DNA of 64,000 nucleotides from contig CAVTXA010000007.1 in NCBI GenBank assembly GCA_963738545.1, positions 248,001 through 312,000 of the forward strand. Reading direction: 5' to 3'. The DNA comes from Bog-756 sp963738545 (GTDB lineage Bacteria; Actinomycetota; Acidimicrobiia; Acidimicrobiales; RAAP-2). This document shows, piece after piece, positions 7,672 through 17,624 of the stretch (the first letter of the stretch is position 1; each line of letters begins with the position of its first letter). The notes under the pieces are model-generated. The model was not told the DNA's origin and ran no database searches. It saw nothing but the letters and a program-made list of their open reading frames with translations. Both the position numbers and the translations under genes were made by a program.

Positions 7672-10600
7672 TCAACGTCCGGGATTAGGGAGCCTCCGGC
7701 GACGACTGAGTTGATAGTAGAGGTCCATGGTGCTCGGGTGGACGGCATCAAAGGGCTCGATGTCCTCGGCGACAAGCTTCAGCAGTTCGGCCATCACCGC
7801 GTCAACCCCTGCGGGATTGCCTCCGGCGTCAGCGGCCCTCATGAGCATCCGGTAGAGGCGCTCGTCATAGGGGCTGACCACAAGGCCTCGGCGGTCAGCC
7901 CACTCCGCTCCCTGGGCATCTCCCCGCCTGAGGTACGTCCCGGCCAGGCGGCCGCTGAGGTCGACGACAGCCGACTCGATGGCTGGAGCAATCCCTTCGA
8001 GGATCGGCCAGTCCGAGGATCGAAGGCCCTCGAACGCCCTGCCCCGCACCAATGTCAACGCCTGGCGCCACCGCTCTGGTTGATTGGTCCCGGCGAGGGT
8101 CACGAACTGGTCCCAATCGGTCCCCACCGTCGGCGCCAACGTCAGGCGTCCGTGCGAACGGGGAAGGTGGTCGTTACCGTCGGCCCTCTGGCCCAGAGCC
8201 CGCCTGGCCACCGACGCCGTCGAGTGCAGGCTGGAGGGTGCCATCAGTCGGTCGGGCCACAGTGCCGTGGCCCATACTTCGTTAGACACACCGCCCGGGT
8301 GCATGGCCAAATAGACCACGAGCTCCTCGGCCCATGCCCGGCTGAACGGCCTCACCGCCCCACGGATCTCGATGGGACCGAGCACAGCCACAAGGACGGC
8401 CGGTTCGCTGCCATCAGCCCCGACCTGCCCCGCATCAACGCCCGATTCTGGGTCGACGTGGGGTTCCTCTATGGGCACCTTCGGCGCCGGATGCTGAGCA
8501 CGCGTCGGCTGCGATCGAGCCGACCCATGCTCATCCAAGGCCGCCACCGGGAGACGGATGGGAAGATTGACATACGGCTCCTCGGAGGAGAGCACGGACT
8601 CCCGAGAGGCGGCAGTCTCCAGCAGCGACGTGACCTGCCTCCAGTCGTCGGCCTCGATGCGTTGAGGGAAGGCCACGGCCTCGAGCAGACCGAGTGAGGC
8701 GGACCAGGTCTCACCGGTCAGCCGCACCGAATACTGGGCCTCGGCCCGTTCACCCACGCCGATCACAGCCGTACCGAGGGCAGGGTCCGAGGCAATGGCG
8801 AGAAGCTCGGTGACGTCGGACTCGTCTACCGCTGGTCCGCAGATGACCACGAGGGGGGCCCATTGATCAGAGGCTTCGGTCTGGCGGGCCTGGGCGAAGG
8901 AGACATAACCAGTCGAACGGAGCCGCTCCGTGCCCTGGATATTCCTCCGGTACAGAGCCCGGATCAGGTCGGCGATGTCGGCGTGGGACGTGACCCCCTC
9001 GAAACGGTCCAGCTCCGATCCGAATCCGACCACAGCGACAGAGAATTGGCCCGCCCAGTAGGACGTGGCCAGTTCGAGGGCGAGTGCCCGTACGACAGCG
9101 TCAGCCACTTCGGGGTTTCCCCGCACCACAAGAGAGCCGAGAGCCTCCAGATTCACCATCACCGGGCCCGAGGGACCCCGACCAACCGTGGCCAGCAAGG
9201 GGGCGCTGGCGCGCTGCTGGCCGGGCGCCCCTACCGCTGGCCGCCCGAGGTCCGCCCGTTCGACTACGACGACTCGACGGTCCGCCCCGGCCAGAACCAA
9301 CTCGATCACCTCGGGGTGGATTCTCACCCCGAGAACGTGAAGCGCGGTTTCCGGCCGTTCCTGAGCCGGGGCGTAAGCCGATCCCGGGGGCTTCTCCCCC
9401 CTGGGGACGACCAGTGACTCTGTGGCCCGTCGGACAGCAACGTCCACTTCGTGGGTGATGCTCCAGCCCTCACCGATCCGCAGCCGCTGCTCGAACCGGC
9501 TCCCCTCCCCGTCGGGCAACCGGATATAGCCGCCTTCGGGCCGATGGCGCTGTTGGACGCGCCGGAGTCGGTCGAGAAGCCGCACCACCCCTGCACCCAC
9601 CACACCCCCGCCGACCGGCACGATGGGGGTCGATGGCGCACCAGGCGCCCGCGGTGCAGCGGGGGCGGCCGGTGCAACCGGGTCGACCTTTGCTGACGGC
9701 TTGGACGGAGCTGGTGGAGCAAACGGGACTGACGGTGGTGCTCCAGCTTCGGAAGTGACACCAGGGGTCGCGGGAAGGAGGAGCCGCCACCCAGCGGACA
9801 CCCAGTGGCCCTTGTCGAGTGATTGGCCGTCGGGCTGGCGAATCCCGTAGTTGTACTCGGCCAACTCGTCCCAACGCAGCGCTGTGCCCAGTTCATCCTC
9901 AGCGATGGACCACAGCGTCTCCCGGGACCGGACCAGATGGGTTCTCGGGACGATGGGCAGATCGGCTGAATCCGGGACCACGGGCGAACCCGAGGACGGG
10001 GTCGGCTCATCGGCAGCGTGCTGCCACTGACCGTGCGCAGTCTCCGACGTCCGATCCCAAGAGTCCCGATCGAGGACCGCATGGGTAGAGAGTATGGCGA
10101 CGGGGGGTAACACGACGGGCGTTCGGCACGTTGGCGGATCCTTGCGTCGGATGCCGGTCCGCTCCCTCGCTTGGGATCGACTCCCATCGCTGTCCTCACC
10201 CCCCTCGGTCGAATCGGGAACTCCCAACAGCCGGGCCATCGGTATGAGATCGTCCGCGCACCGGTCCGTCAGATCCGCAGATTCATCCATCAGTGACGAC
10301 TTCCTCGACACCGATGATCCGTCTACTTCTGACGACCGCGTCGACGGCAAGGACAGGCTTGTCGCCCCGGGCGCCTTCCGCGGCACCGTCGGGCTCGGCG
10401 CGGCCTTCCCGACCGTCGACATGGCCAGCGCCGTCCCCACCAGGCACGCAGCCACGGACTGCAGGGTCCGACTGGCCGGAAGTCTCGTTGGGCTCCGGCC
10501 TGTAACCCACGATCGCAACTCGACGACTACACAGACCGACATCCACATCCACGCCAACCAGGCGAGCAGGAGGGCGGTCCCAGCAATCCACCCGGTTACC

Positions 10601-10797
10601 AGGCGGGTATCCCCGGCGTGGGTCGACGTAAGCGATCGGGAGACCTCCGATGCGCCCACGTGCGTGAAGGGCATGCCTCCCACGATGACGAGGACGATAG
10701 GGACAGCCGCCACAAGAACCACGAGAACAAGCGCGGAAGACGCCAGCTTGACCACGTGCCCACGGTCGACCGAGGCCGGGGAGACCGCTCTGCTCAC
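7672..10797 (-). CDS. Membrane protein with LysM domain and C-terminal SARP-type BTAD regulator module
   Basis: A 1041-residue protein closing the Tad pilus operon. Hydrophobic segments lie near residues 17-40, 71-93 and 112-130. A LysM domain follows (about 285-345, HLVRSRETLWSIAEDELGT), then a Pro/Ala-rich linker (350-395) and a long middle region without a recognised domain. The last 250 residues hold an OmpR/SARP-like winged helix (VLGPIEIRGAVRPFSRAWAE...ALWPDRL) and a bacterial transcriptional activator domain (helical repeats ending YYQLSRRRRL). LysM suggests peptidoglycan contact; BTAD modules normally bind DNA or protein. The GTG at 10797 overlaps the tadG-like stop by four bases. Similar proteins are known in actinobacterial Tad loci, but their role is not established. 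Confidence 0.85.
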   Translation of the reverse strand: MSRAVSPASVDRGHVVKLASSALVLVVLVAAVPIVLVIVGGMPFTHVGASEVSRSLTSTHAGDTRLVTGWIAGTALLLAWLAWMWMSVCVVVELRSWVTGRSPTRLPASRTLQSVAACLVGTALAMSTVGKAAPSPTVPRKAPGATSLSLPSTRSSEVDGSSVSRKSSLMDESADLTDRCADDLIPMARLLGVPDSTEGGEDSDGSRSQARERTGIRRKDPPTCRTPVVLPPVAILSTHAVLDRDSWDRTSETAHGQWQHAADEPTPSSGSPVVPDSADLPIVPRTHLVRSRETLWSIAEDELGTALRWDELAEYNYGIRQPDGQSLDKGHWVSAGWRLLLPATPGVTSEAGAPPSVPFAPPAPSKPSAKVDPVAPAAPAAPRAPGAPSTPIVPVGGGVVGAGVVRLLDRLRRVQQRHRPEGGYIRLPDGEGSRFEQRLRIGEGWSITHEVDVAVRRATESLVVPRGEKPPGSAYAPAQERPETALHVLGVRIHPEVIELVLAGADRRVVVVERADLGRPAVGAPGQQRASAPLLATVGRGPSGPVMVNLEALGSLVVRGNPEVADAVVRALALELATSYWAGQFSVAVVGFGSELDRFEGVTSHADIADLIRALYRRNIQGTERLRSTGYVSFAQARQTEASDQWAPLVVICGPAVDESDVTELLAIASDPALGTAVIGVGERAEAQYSVRLTGETWSASLGLLEAVAFPQRIEADDWRQVTSLLETAASRESVLSSEEPYVNLPIRLPVAALDEHGSARSQPTRAQHPAPKVPIEEPHVDPESGVDAGQVGADGSEPAVLVAVLGPIEIRGAVRPFSRAWAEELVVYLAMHPGGVSNEVWATALWPDRLMAPSSLHSTASVARRALGQRADGNDHLPRSHGRLTLAPTVGTDWDQFVTLAGTNQPERWRQALTLVRGRAFEGLRSSDWPILEGIAPAIESAVVDLSGRLAGTYLRRGDAQGAEWADRRGLVVSPYDERLYRMLMRAADAGGNPAGVDAVMAELLKLVAEDIEPFDAVHPSTMDLYYQLSRRRRLPNPGR

Positions 10798-11219
10798 GGT
10801 GTGCCCACCGTCACCCCCTGGAGATCGGCAGCCGAGGCCGCCGCCGAGACCGGAAGCGAGTGGATCCCCACGATGCCGAGGACCTCCGTTCCCACGCGAA
10901 AGTGGATCACCACGGTGACAACGTTCTGCGAAACGGTGGCGATCCCGGGATGGCCGGCGGCAGCGGCGAACGCCTCGGCGGCGTTCACCGCGGCCCCGGG
11001 ATCCAGTTGGAGAGATCCGGCGCGGAGAGCCTGGACCGACAGGGCGCCGGCACCGGCGCGGGCCGCCTGTTCCGCCTCATCGGTCGCCGCCTGCCGGGCG
11101 GCGAGTGCGGAGCCACCGTCGACCACCAGACCCAGCAGCACGATGAGTGCCACCAGGAGCAACGCCACGAACGCGCTGATAGAACCGGACTGGCCCCGGG
11201 GCGGTGCTGTGGTCATCAT
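10794..11219 (-). CDS. TadG/TadE-like pilus assembly protein
   Basis: A 141-residue single-pass membrane protein. After a short basic start, the segment GSISAFVALLLVALIVLLGLVVDGGSALAARQAATDEAEQAARAG shows the prepilin-like transmembrane helix and the DGG...QAATDEAEQAAR pattern of Rv3660c/TadG-like pseudopilins. These are thought to take part in Tad pilus assembly or anchoring. The ATG at 11219 overlaps the expected stop of the upstream tadE-like gene (ATGA). The frame is open upstream into tadE only because that gene is frameshifted. Its stop overlaps the next GTG. Confidence 0.75.
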   Translation of the reverse strand: MMTTAPPRGQSGSISAFVALLLVALIVLLGLVVDGGSALAARQAATDEAEQAARAGAGALSVQALRAGSLQLDPGAAVNAAEAFAAAAGHPGIATVSQNVVTVVIHFRVGTEVLGIVGIHSLPVSAAASAADLQGVTVGTP

Positions 11220-11646
11220 CCGACCGACCGGTAGGGGTCGATGGGAGCCTTGGACGAGGCCTGCACCGTGGTGGAGCCGGGCATGCCCGGGCACAGCGAG
11301 GTCGGCCAGTGGGACCTGGCAGGACACCGTGACGCTCACGTAGCCCCCGGGATAGAAGTGGCTGACATCCGTGTTCACCGGTGCGTTCCCCACAAGTCCT
11401 GAGGTGACCGACAGATCCCACGGATGCGTTGAGCCCAGCCTCGCATTTGGGCATCGGATCGCGTCGGGTTGCACAGACGCCACCTCGGCTCCGGCGCGGG
11501 CCGCCTCCACCACCTGCTGGCGCGCCTCGGCGATACGGCCGAACGCCACCATGACCACGAGCGACGAGCAACAACACCGGCGTCAGCACCACGAGCTCTA
11601 CCGTGAGACTCCCCTGTTCATCCGGCGTGGATCGCGACGGACTCAT
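11216..11646 (-). CDS. TadE-like pseudopilin, two frameshifts
   Basis: A TadE-family protein of about 143 residues, read in three pieces. The N-terminus from ATG 11646 has DEQGSLTVELVVLTPVLLLV, the classic TadE motif and membrane helix. The middle (VMVAFGRIAEARQQVVEAAR) is in a second frame after about 11562. The tail (MPGSTTVQASSKAPIDPYRS) is in a third frame after about 11286 and ends with TGA at 11218-11216. Both shifts are repaired by removing one base. The repaired stop overlaps the next start, exactly as expected for this operon. The start overlaps the previous stop (ATGA). Confidence 0.75.
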
Positions 11647-12018
11647 CCGGAGGCCCGAAATCCCTGGACGGGCCCGATCTGCGTGGCCGTGACGGGAAGC
11701 ACCAACCAGGGCAGAACGGCCTCGGCCCGGCCTGTCACCTTGATGGTGGCCTGAGCGTCTGAACCGATGGACACTACTGCTGACGTCGCTGAGATGACGA
11801 CCGAGCCCGACGCCGAAAGCACCGATGCCGCCCGGGCCTCGCCGGCGGCAACGTTCCCACCGGTTGTCCGGGCCACCTGGTCCCCTTCGGAGGCGGCCAA
11901 CTGGACGACCTGGGCGGCATGGGCCCACAGGGCGAGCTGGACCACCATCATGAGGAGGAGCATGGCTACCGGGATCACCAGCACGGCTTCGACCACCGCC
12001 GACCCGTCGTCCCACCAT
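11643..12018 (-). CDS. TadE-like pseudopilin, start uncertain
   Basis: A TadE-family protein of about 120 residues. The motif DDGSAVVEAVLVIPVAMLLLMM gives the conserved glutamate and membrane helix, followed by ALWAHAAQVVQLAASEGDQVARTTGG, typical of the helical region of these pseudopilins. It has no in-frame start codon after the pilin stop. The most likely original start is the ATG at 12018, followed by a one-base shift within the first few codons. The TGA at 11645-11643 overlaps the next tadE-like start (ATGA). Confidence 0.7.
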
Positions 12019-12064
12019 GTGCGGTCGTTTCCGCTGGGAGACCGACGACGTGCTAACCGCGACC

Positions 12065-12260
12065 TCAGTTCAAATTGATGGAGTTGGCTTTGGCCGTGAC
12101 CTTGCTCACGATGATGGCACCGACGGCAATGGCCAGGGCGGCGAAGACTGGCGGTCAGGATGACCTTTTCGACGACGGTGCCGGCCTCGTTCCAGCCACC
12201 GGCGGCACGGACGTGGGACCGGAGATAGGTCCAGAGGAGGACGACCTGTTGGGGGAGCAT
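12065..12260 (-). CDS. Flp-type pilin, one frameshift
   Basis: A short pilin-like protein of about 64 residues. The ATG at 12260 follows AAAGGAA. The N-terminal half has GGWNEAGTVVEKVILTA, including the conserved glutamate expected just before the hydrophobic helix. The helix VFAALAIAVGAIIVSKVTAK continues in the next frame and ends at TGA 12067-12065. Removing one base at about 12149 restores one reading frame. Flp pilins are the major subunit of Tad pili. The EAG-type cleavage context is weaker than the classical G/XXXXEY motif, so identity rests also on operon position. Confidence 0.72.
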
Positions 12261-12399
12261 GGCGGTTCCTTTCGGTGGGTGATCGGGGTGTGGCGATGAC
12301 GACGGTGGCTCTCGATGGACCACGGGACGTCCAGGCGGACCGTCGGAGCACGACGGCACGCGATGCGACGGGACAGGATCGAGGGAGGGCACGGCAGCA

Positions 12400-13358
12400 T
12401 CACCAGCCCCCGAGGATCCGACTGAAGGCGGGATAGCCCACGAAGAACAGGAACCCGATCAGGAGGAGGGCTCCGGGCAGGAAGAGTCGCTCGGTCGTGG
12501 CGTTGGCGGCCGACTCGGCCTCGGCCTGTTCGTGGCGGCGCAGCGATACGGACCTGGCGCTCAGGGTCTGTCGGATCTTGGCTCCCTCGGTGCCGGCTAG
12601 CTGCAGAGTGAAGACGCCAACTCCTCCAGCTCGGGCACGCCGAGCCTGGTACCCAGACGGCCCGAGCGCATGCCAGGGGGACTCACCGCTGTCGCGGGCC
12701 TGCAGGAGCGCCCGACCCATCTGACGGGCAGCCCAGTCCGGGCTCACCTGCGTGGCGGCCAGCAGCGCCCCCTCGATGCCCATGCCGCCGGCCAGGCAGA
12801 GGACCACCAGGTCGACGGTTGAGCCCACCACGGCGCGGAAGTGACGGCGCCGGTCTTTCGCCCTTCTCGAGCCAGGGCGACCAGGAGGGCCGCGCCGGCG
12901 CGACACCGGTACGGCCACCAGTGGCCACCACGATGGGAACTCCTGCCGGCACTCCCGACTCGACCGGACAAGGCCGCAAGCCAGAGGAGCGGTGGAACCG
13001 AGGAGACCGATCACACCGGCCACCACCACCTTGTGGCCAACTGCTCCGCCGATTCCGCCGGTCACAGCCAGGGAGGCCAGAGCACCCGACCAGCGAGGAT
13101 GGTCGGCCAGAGGGCTGTGACCGAACCGGTCGAGGGCCACCTTCCCGACGACCCCGACCACTCACGCGGGTGCCTACGTTCGGGCCCGGTCGGTGGCTGT
13201 GCCGACCGGCGAGGCCAGGATTCGGACGGGCGGCACCTCCACGGTCCGGTCCAGGGTCGCCGCCAAGGCATCGAGCGACGGTCGCGCGCAGTGCAGCCCC
13301 GGATGACGCCCAGGCACCGAGCCCGGCTGCCACCGACCAGGATCACGATCGCCGTCAC
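12400..13358 (-). CDS. tadC: TadC-like type II secretion F-domain protein, frameshifted N-terminus
   Basis: An inner-membrane platform protein of the Tad pilus. The C-terminal 250 residues are intact from GTG 13161. They contain VGSTVDLVVLCLAGGMGIEG, the T2SSF signature, and a final helix LFLPGALLLIGFLFFVGYP. Upstream, the segments AGLGAWASSGAAL and RPSLDALAATLDRTVEVPP lie in other frames and would complete a TadC N-terminus starting at GTG 13358. That GTG overlaps the repaired tadB stop (GTGA). A conservative caller would report only 12400-13161. Several single-base shifts are needed to join the pieces, including two stops near 13165-13176. Confidence 0.72.
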
Positions 13359-14275
13359 TGCTCCACCACCTGCTCGGCCGAGGAGCCGGACCGGCGCCGG
13401 GGGTCGGGCCAGGGTGACCATGAGCGTGAGACCAACGGCGTACAGGATCCCTACCACGCGCCAGCACGACCTGCGCCCTGGGCCGTCCCGAACGGGGCCA
13501 GGTAGGCGCGGGCCAGGACGACCAGACCAGCGGCGAAGGCCACCGAGAAGACCAGCACCGTCCGGACCCCGCTGCGGACCGACGCCCGACTGGTCTCGAT
13601 GCGGAGCCGAAGGGCCACCTCGTCACGGGTGGAGTCGGCCAGCGCGGCCAACAGGTCCCCGAGCCGCTGGGCCCGGGCCGCCATGGCCAACAGGAGGGCG
13701 CACACCACCCGGTCGGCGCTCGGGATCGGCCAGCTCGTCGGCGAACTGGGGGAGGGCGGTCACGAGGGTGCCATGCCGGCACCCAGCCGGGCGGCCAGGC
13801 GGGTGGTCGCCGGTCGGATCGGCAGCGGGACCAGGGGTGCGGTGGCCACGATGGCCTGCCCGAGACCGGCCGACGCCGCCAGCGTCGCCCTGGAGCATCT
13901 CCGTCCAGGTGGCGATGGCTTCGATCCGGGCGATGGAGATCGGAGCTCGACGTCCGACCGAACAGCCTGGGCAGCCCGATAGATGGCCACGGCGGCGATG
14001 GGAACGGCCACCGGCCAGCCGGTGACCAACACGGCCAGCACGCCTCCCACGACCGCCGACCACCAGGAGCGGAAGGTGCGGCACGCCGACGCCGTCCGGG
14101 GCCCGGCCCCCTGTCGCGATGGTGCGACCGGGTCCGTGCCGGCGCCACGGCGCCGGTCCGGGCGACGAGCGATCGGCCTCAGCGGGACCACGCACACCCC
14201 ACCACGACCACACCGAGGCCGACGCACCCCGATGCCGAGCACCAGGCCACTCAGGCCACGACGAGCGATGCTCAC
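13355..14275 (-). CDS. tadB: TadB-like type II secretion F-domain protein, several frameshifts
   Basis: The partner of TadC in the pilus platform. Recognisable segments occur in alternating frames: GVLAVLVTGWPVAVPIAAVA (membrane helix), SIARIEAIATWTEMLQ, GLGQAIVATAPLVP, GTLVTALPQFADELADP, then MAARAQRLGDLLAALADSTRD and VLVFSVAFAAGLVVLARAYL. Their order matches TadB. At least four single-base shifts are required. The start GTG 14275 overlaps the tadA stop, and the repaired TGA at 13357-13355 overlaps the tadC start. That conserved architecture argues that the real gene is intact. Confidence 0.72.
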
Positions 14276-16021
14276 GCCATGATCCCGCAGTGCGTCCGAC
14301 GCCGTCGGCGCGGTAGCCGAAGCGGCGCAGCTCCTCCACCGTCTCCGGCCGGAGCGGGGACGCCGGCACGGCCCGCCGGTCCGGGCCGGGTCGGAAGACC
14401 TCGTTGGAGACGACCTGGACCCCTTCGGCATCCACCACCTCCCGGATCGACGACACGAATCGCCGCCGTGCCAGCCACGGCGGGAAAGTACGTCGCCGTC
14501 GAGCTGTCGCCCGCCGCGGCGCACCGATGCGTGACCGTGCGGACCCCCGTCCGGCCTGGCGACTCGAGCGGGATTGCGACCCGGTGCCTCGTCGCAGGTC
14601 TCGCTGTCGAGATGCACGACGAGGTGGACGGCCCCGGCGATCAGCAGGTTGCTGGCCTCGAGCGGCAGCCGCTCGGGCGCCTGCACGGCGTAGGAGGCGA
14701 TCCGCCGGAAGACCCCGGCCGACGAGTCGGCGTGGATGGTGCACATCGAGCCGGACCGGCCCTGGCTCATGGCGTTGAGCATGGGCAGCACCTCGTCGCC
14801 CGAGGACCTCGCCCACGATGACCCGGTCGGCGTTCATCCGCAGCGCCCGCCGGACCAGGTCGGCCACCGACGATCAGCCCCTCACCCTCGACATTGGCCG
14901 GTCGGGCCTCCAGCGCCACCATGTCCGGGTGTCGGTCACGGTCGGCGTCCAGCCCCAGCTCGAATGCCTGCTCGATGGTGACGATGCGCTCCCGGGGGGG
15001 GATCTCGGCGGCCAGGGCCCGGAGCAGCGTGGTCTTGCCCGAGTTCATGGCCCCGGACACCACGATGTTCTTCCGGGCCCGCACCGCGGCGGCCAACAGG
15101 GCGGCCACGCTCCTCGCTCGAGCGTGCCCAGGTCGACCAGGTCGGCCAGGGAGAGCGTCGGCGAATCGGTGGCGGCGGATGGATACCGCCGGTCGCGCCG
15201 TCACCGCCATCAGGGCGGAGAGCCGGCTCCCGTCGGGCAGCCGGAGGTCGACCTCGGGCCGGGCCAGGTCGAACCGCCGCTCGGCGAGGCCGAACCGGCT
15301 GGCCGCCGTCCGCACCAGGTCGATCAGCTCCTCGTCGGAGTCGGCGATGGGCGGCATGAGGCTGCTTCGATCCGTCGGCGAAGGTGACCCACACCCGGTC
15401 GCACCCGTTGATGTCGATGTTCTCGATGTCCGGATCGTCGATCAGACTCTGGAGTCCGCCCATGCCGAACAGGGCGTCGAGGACCGACTGGGCCAGCGCC
15501 TGCTCGTCGAGGGGATCATCGGGCACCGGCGGTGGGTAGGGCCGTGTGCCGGCCCGTGTCGGATCCCGGCCCGTTTGGCGGACGACGGAGACGCCCGCAG
15601 TGGGATGTGGTCTGACCACGGCGACGGTCTCCCGACTCTCTTGGGCGAGGCGGTCGAGGTGGACGAAGATCCGCTGACGGGCAAACTCCCGACGATGGTC
15701 TCCGGACAATCCGGTCGCCTGTGGGCCGGCCAAGTCCTCGGCTACCAGCCACGCAGTTCGGCGGCCAACGTTCGACTCACCGGCAGGGCCTGCTGCGGGG
15801 TCACGTCAGGGCCAAACGCCTCCTGGCGCCTGTGGCGAGTGGCCGGATCCCCGTTCGATCGCAGCCGGATGCGCCACTGGATCAGAGCCGGGACAGTCCG
15901 CTCCCCCGACACCCAAGGCTCGCTGACTCCCTCCTCCGCACCACGCGCCCTGAGACGTAGGGGACGGAATCGGGGCTTCGGAAGGCCATGACGGAGGTGG
16001 CTGAGAGGATGCTTCTTCCAA
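14272..16021 (-). CDS. tadA: TadA/CpaF-like pilus ATPase, several frameshifts
   Basis: The secretion ATPase that powers Tad pilus assembly. In order, the pieces are: an N-terminal region (EFARQRIFVHLDRLAQESRE); ALFGMGGLQSLIDDPDIENI, which is diagnostic of TadA/CpaF; RFDLARPEVDLRLPDGSRLS; the Walker A NIVVSGAMNSGKTTLLRALA; the Walker B region DRVIVGEVLG; then GSMCTIHADSSAGVFRRI and VSSIREVVDAEGVQVVSNEV. They lie in three frames and need several single-base shifts. The repaired stop TGA (14274-14272) overlaps the tadB start. The N-terminal boundary is not fixed; candidates range from TTG 15733 to just after the cpaE stop near 16021. Confidence 0.78.
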
Positions 16022-16839
16022 TCACCACCGCCGGTCGCGGGTCGCAGAGGGCGTGGATCGAGGTCGATCCCACTGCCTCCATCCTCCTCGGCGAGATCGG
16101 GAGCAACCGGACCTTGGTGGGTTCCGGCCAGCACGGCGGCTAACCGCCGGGCCGATACCACCAGCGGCGAGCGCAAGAGATGCCATGCCCGCCCCTCCTT
16201 CACCCGAGGCCACCCGGGCGGCGGCCTGGTCGAACGGCACCTCGCCGATGACCGGAAGTCCAGTGAACTCCTCGATGGCCGGGGCGTGATGGCGTCCGTC
16301 CCCGACGACGACCAGACCCACCCGACTCCCCCATCGATCCTCGAGGGTCCGGGTCTGATCGCGCACGTTGAGGATCGAAGCCGCATCTCTGCGGAGCACG
16401 ACCACCACGGAGTCAGAGTGGTCCAGCCAGTCTGCGGGGTGGCCCGGCGTCCTCGAGCAGCAAGCGTCCACCATCGATCACGAGGTCCCTCGGGGTGGGG
16501 CCTGACGACGCCACAGCTCTCGATCAAGGTCGCAACCGCCAGATCAGCTCCGGCGAGCCGACCGCCTCGGGCCCCGATCATCACGTCGAGACCGCCGGGG
16601 AGGGCCTGGAGGTGCGGTTCGAGCCCGATGTGCCCCGCCGGAGCGCCGCGCGGCCGTGACGAAGCTGGTCCATCCACGGGAGACGGAGCAGCCGGAACCG
16701 GGCGGCCAGATCTCCTCCGAAGTAGTCCGCCTCCGACCACCACGACCCGACGCTCGTCTGGCCACGTGGCACCGACCAGGCAGGCCAGCGTGGTAACACC
16801 GGGCGCTCCTTTGCATGAGACAAACGTCGTCACCGTCAC
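16022..16839 (-). CDS. CpaE/TadZ-like MinD-family ATPase, frameshifted
   Basis: A pilus-localisation ATPase of the MinD/ParA superfamily. The N-terminus has VTTFVSCKGAPGVTTLACLV, a deviant P-loop of the kind seen in actinobacterial CpaE-like proteins. Later segments in other frames are GGDLAARFRLLRLPWMDQL, LPGGLDVMIGARGGR, DSVVVVLRRDAASILNVRD and VIGEVPFDQAAARVASGE. The start is GTG 16839 or 16833, overlapping the probable cpaB stop. The middle frame ends at TGA 16024-16022. Several single-base shifts are needed, so the exact protein cannot be written. Confidence 0.68.
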
Positions 16840-17624
16840 GACGATCCGCGTCCCCCACCGAACCGCCCCCAGACGTGACGTCGGAGGTGACACTGGCGGT
16901 GTCGGGGAGAAGCACCAGGCTCACCTGGGAGGCCGACGAGGCCGAGGCCACCGCGGCAGCCACCGTGGAGGGCACCTCGACCGACACCAACTCCGAGGCG
17001 CCCGAAGCCGACGACGGGGCGGGAACCGAGCTAGCGAATACGGTGGACCGAGCCACGAGTACACCACTGGAAGCAACGGGTCCGGAGCCCGATCCCGAGG
17101 TGTCCGGCACTCCGCCCACGGGGAGGGCCGAGCCGGTGCCCGGCGTCTGGACGATCATGACTTCATCCCCCGGCTGCACGCCGTCGGCAGGGAAGCTGAC
17201 CGTCCTTCAGGGACAGTCCGACCACGGCATTGCCACCGGCGAGGGGCCGCGAGGACGTGACGTCACGGGTGGAGATCAGAGAACCTGCGGGGAGGGTGAC
17301 GGCCGCCCACGTTCCGGAGAGCTCGGAGGCACTGGCCGCGGGGATCATCGACAGCCCTCCGGACGCCGCGACATCGACCGTGCCCAGATCGCTCCCGATG
17401 ATGCGCTGTCCCTGGTGGATCGTCGAGGTAACGAACACCACGGGAACCCGATGATCGGCCGAGGTGTAGATGCTGGCGAACACGGCGATGCTGGCCACCA
17501 CCAGGAGGGCCGAAGCCGCCGTCACCAGTGGGCGCCGGCCTCGGACGGCCATCGGCAGCCGGTGCTGATCGCGACGGGAGATGGAGCGATCGACCGTCGG
17601 GGAGCGATCAAGGAGTGACATCAC
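16831..17624 (-). CDS. CpaB/RcpC-like SAF-domain pilus protein, one frameshift
   Basis: A Tad pilus accessory protein of about 260 residues. It has an N-terminal membrane helix (PLVTAASALLVVASIAVFAS), then a SAF domain (VVFVTSTIHQGQRIIGSDL, LPAGSLISTRDV) and, after a +1 shift at about 17189, the region PGDEVMIVQTPGTG. In the family this domain binds the cell wall or stabilises the pore; here there is no secretin. The start is GTG 17624, overlapping the previous stop (GTGA). The 3' end is near 16831, where a shifted TGA would overlap the cpaE GTG; that end is inferred. Confidence 0.75.
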
